A stretch of DNA of 6,817 nt, from positions 1 to 6,817 of the forward strand of contig JAUVTH010000076.1 of NCBI GenBank assembly GCA_030601615.1, given 5' to 3'. Positions 6,273 to 6,817 of this stretch are shown piece by piece. The DNA is from Gemmatimonadota bacterium. GTDB lineage: Bacteria > Gemmatimonadota > Gemmatimonadetes > Palauibacterales > Palauibacteraceae. The notes beneath the pieces are model-generated. The model saw nothing but the letters and a program-made list of their open reading frames with translations. It had not been told where the DNA came from and ran no database searches. Position 1 is the first letter of the stretch. The number at the start of each line of letters is the position of its first letter. The position numbers and the translations under genes are program-made.

Positions 6273-6817
6273 GGGTCCTCTGCATCATCGACCGGTTCGA
6301 GGGCAGCGGTGTCGCGTTCGCGCTGAGGCAACCATTGAGCCTCCGGCCGGCCGGCCCGGTGATTGACGGCGCGCGCGAGCGTGAACAGCAGGTCCGAGAG
6401 CCTGTTAATATAGGGGATGACCGCGGTGCTCAAAGCGGGGTCGGCGTCCAACAGGGAGGTCACCTCGCGTTCAGCGCGGCGGCACACGGTGCGCGCGACG
6501 TGAAGTTGTGCCCCTGCCGGGCAGCCGCCCGGAAGCACGAACGCGTTGAGGGGAGGCAGTTCCTCGTCCAGACTGTCGATCCAGACTTCCAGGTCGGCGA
6601 TCCGGCCGGGAGCGAGACCCGGTATGCTGCCGCGCTCCAGCTCCCGCTCGGGACGGGCCGCTGCAAGGCGGGACCCCAGGATGAACAGGTCCTCCTGCAC
6701 GCGCTGGAGATTCGCCGTGCCCAGATCACCGTCCGGGTCCAGCGACAGGATCACGCCGAGGGCGGCGTTCAGCTCGTCGAACGTGCCGTACGCGGCCACC
6801 CGGGCATCGTGCTTCGA
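6269..6817 (-). CDS. pduO: PduO-type ATP:cob(I)alamin adenosyltransferase (5' end outside window)
   Basis: This enzyme transfers the adenosyl group of ATP to cob(I)alamin, making the coenzyme B12 used by mutases and other radical enzymes in the cytoplasm. The reading frame stays open to the window edge (it begins SKHDARVAAYGTFDELN), so only the C-terminal 182 residues are present. The missing part should include the N-terminal TRTGD-type ATP loop. Visible family signatures are AYGTFDELNAALG near the start, FVLPGG followed by AQLHVARTVCRRAER in the middle, and YINRLSDLLFTLAR near the end. The RTVCRRAER stretch matches the ATP-binding Arg/Arg-Arg/Glu set (R186, R190, R191, E193 in human MMAB, from memory). 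All these residues are intact, so the enzyme is probably active. A GTG at 6799 lies in frame, but it falls inside the conserved core and is not the real start. The stop overlaps the start of the HEAT gene by 4 bases (GTGA). The family call is secure. The symbol denotes the family, not a propanediol-utilisation role. Confidence 0.95.
   Translation of the reverse strand, partial: SKHDARVAAYGTFDELNAALGVILSLDPDGDLGTANLQRVQEDLFILGSRLAAARPERELERGSIPGLAPGRIADLEVWIDSLDEELPPLNAFVLPGGCPAGAQLHVARTVCRRAEREVTSLLDADPALSTAVIPYINRLSDLLFTLARAVNHRAGRPEAQWLPQRERDTAALEPVDDAEDP

Noticed and set aside
4021..6326. Several plus-strand open frames of 100-260 codons opposite the HEAT and HD-GYP-like genes
   Set aside because: Translations are Ser/Arg/Ala-rich with no motif and mirror the codon bias of the minus-strand genes.
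1..6817. CRISPR array, tRNA/rRNA genes, insertion sequences, phage or defence genes
   Set aside because: No regularly spaced repeats, tRNA-like cloverleaf, transposase motif or terminal inverted repeats were seen. Coding sequence fills almost the whole window.

Overview
The window is a compact stretch of G+C-rich bacterial chromosome (roughly two thirds G+C by eye). All real genes lie on the minus strand, so transcription runs from high to low coordinates. There are seven genes, the first and last cut by the window edges. No gap between genes exceeds about 16 bases. Codon usage strongly favours G/C at third positions, and the two halves show no obvious difference in composition. The gene families (a HEAT-repeat protein paired with an HD-GYP-like protein, an alpha/beta hydrolase of the CHGFKG type, and a PY.RPPLSK-type flavoprotein) would fit Gemmatimonadota, or less likely Myxococcota-type bacteria. 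That is an impression from memory, not something the sequence proves.

In transcription order the layout is as follows. (1) 6817-6269: the C-terminal 182 residues of a PduO-type ATP:cob(I)alamin adenosyltransferase. (2) 6272-4428: a 614-residue HEAT-repeat protein with an acidic tail. (3) 4431-3019: a 470-residue HD-GYP-like protein with substituted active-site residues. (4) 3050-2151: an alpha/beta hydrolase with a GHSRG nucleophile elbow. (5) 2154-1666: a small lipoprotein with an NTF2/SnoaL-like (DUF4440-type) fold. (6) 1662-298: a GlcF-type iron-sulfur subunit with two ferredoxin-like Cys clusters and two CCG domains. (7) 282-1: the first 94 residues of an FAD/NAD(P)-dependent oxidoreductase of the ferredoxin-reductase/AIF type.

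The junctions are 4-base overlaps (GTGA, ATGA, ATGA), an 11- or 32-base overlap, a 3-base gap and a 15-base gap. No promoter or terminator is visible, so the seven genes probably form one transcript with translational coupling. They do not add up to one recognised pathway. The most informative pair is the HEAT protein and the HD-GYP-like protein. Their N-terminal regions (about 60 residues, ungapped) are recognisably homologous, so one module carries two different C-terminal outputs: a repeat scaffold and a probably altered phosphodiesterase fold. This is the best candidate in the window for an undescribed two-component unit. A second point of interest is the start of the last gene. There a strong Shine-Dalgarno and an ATGA overlap point to an ATG in the wrong frame, leaving an 11-codon mini-ORF over the presumed GTG start.
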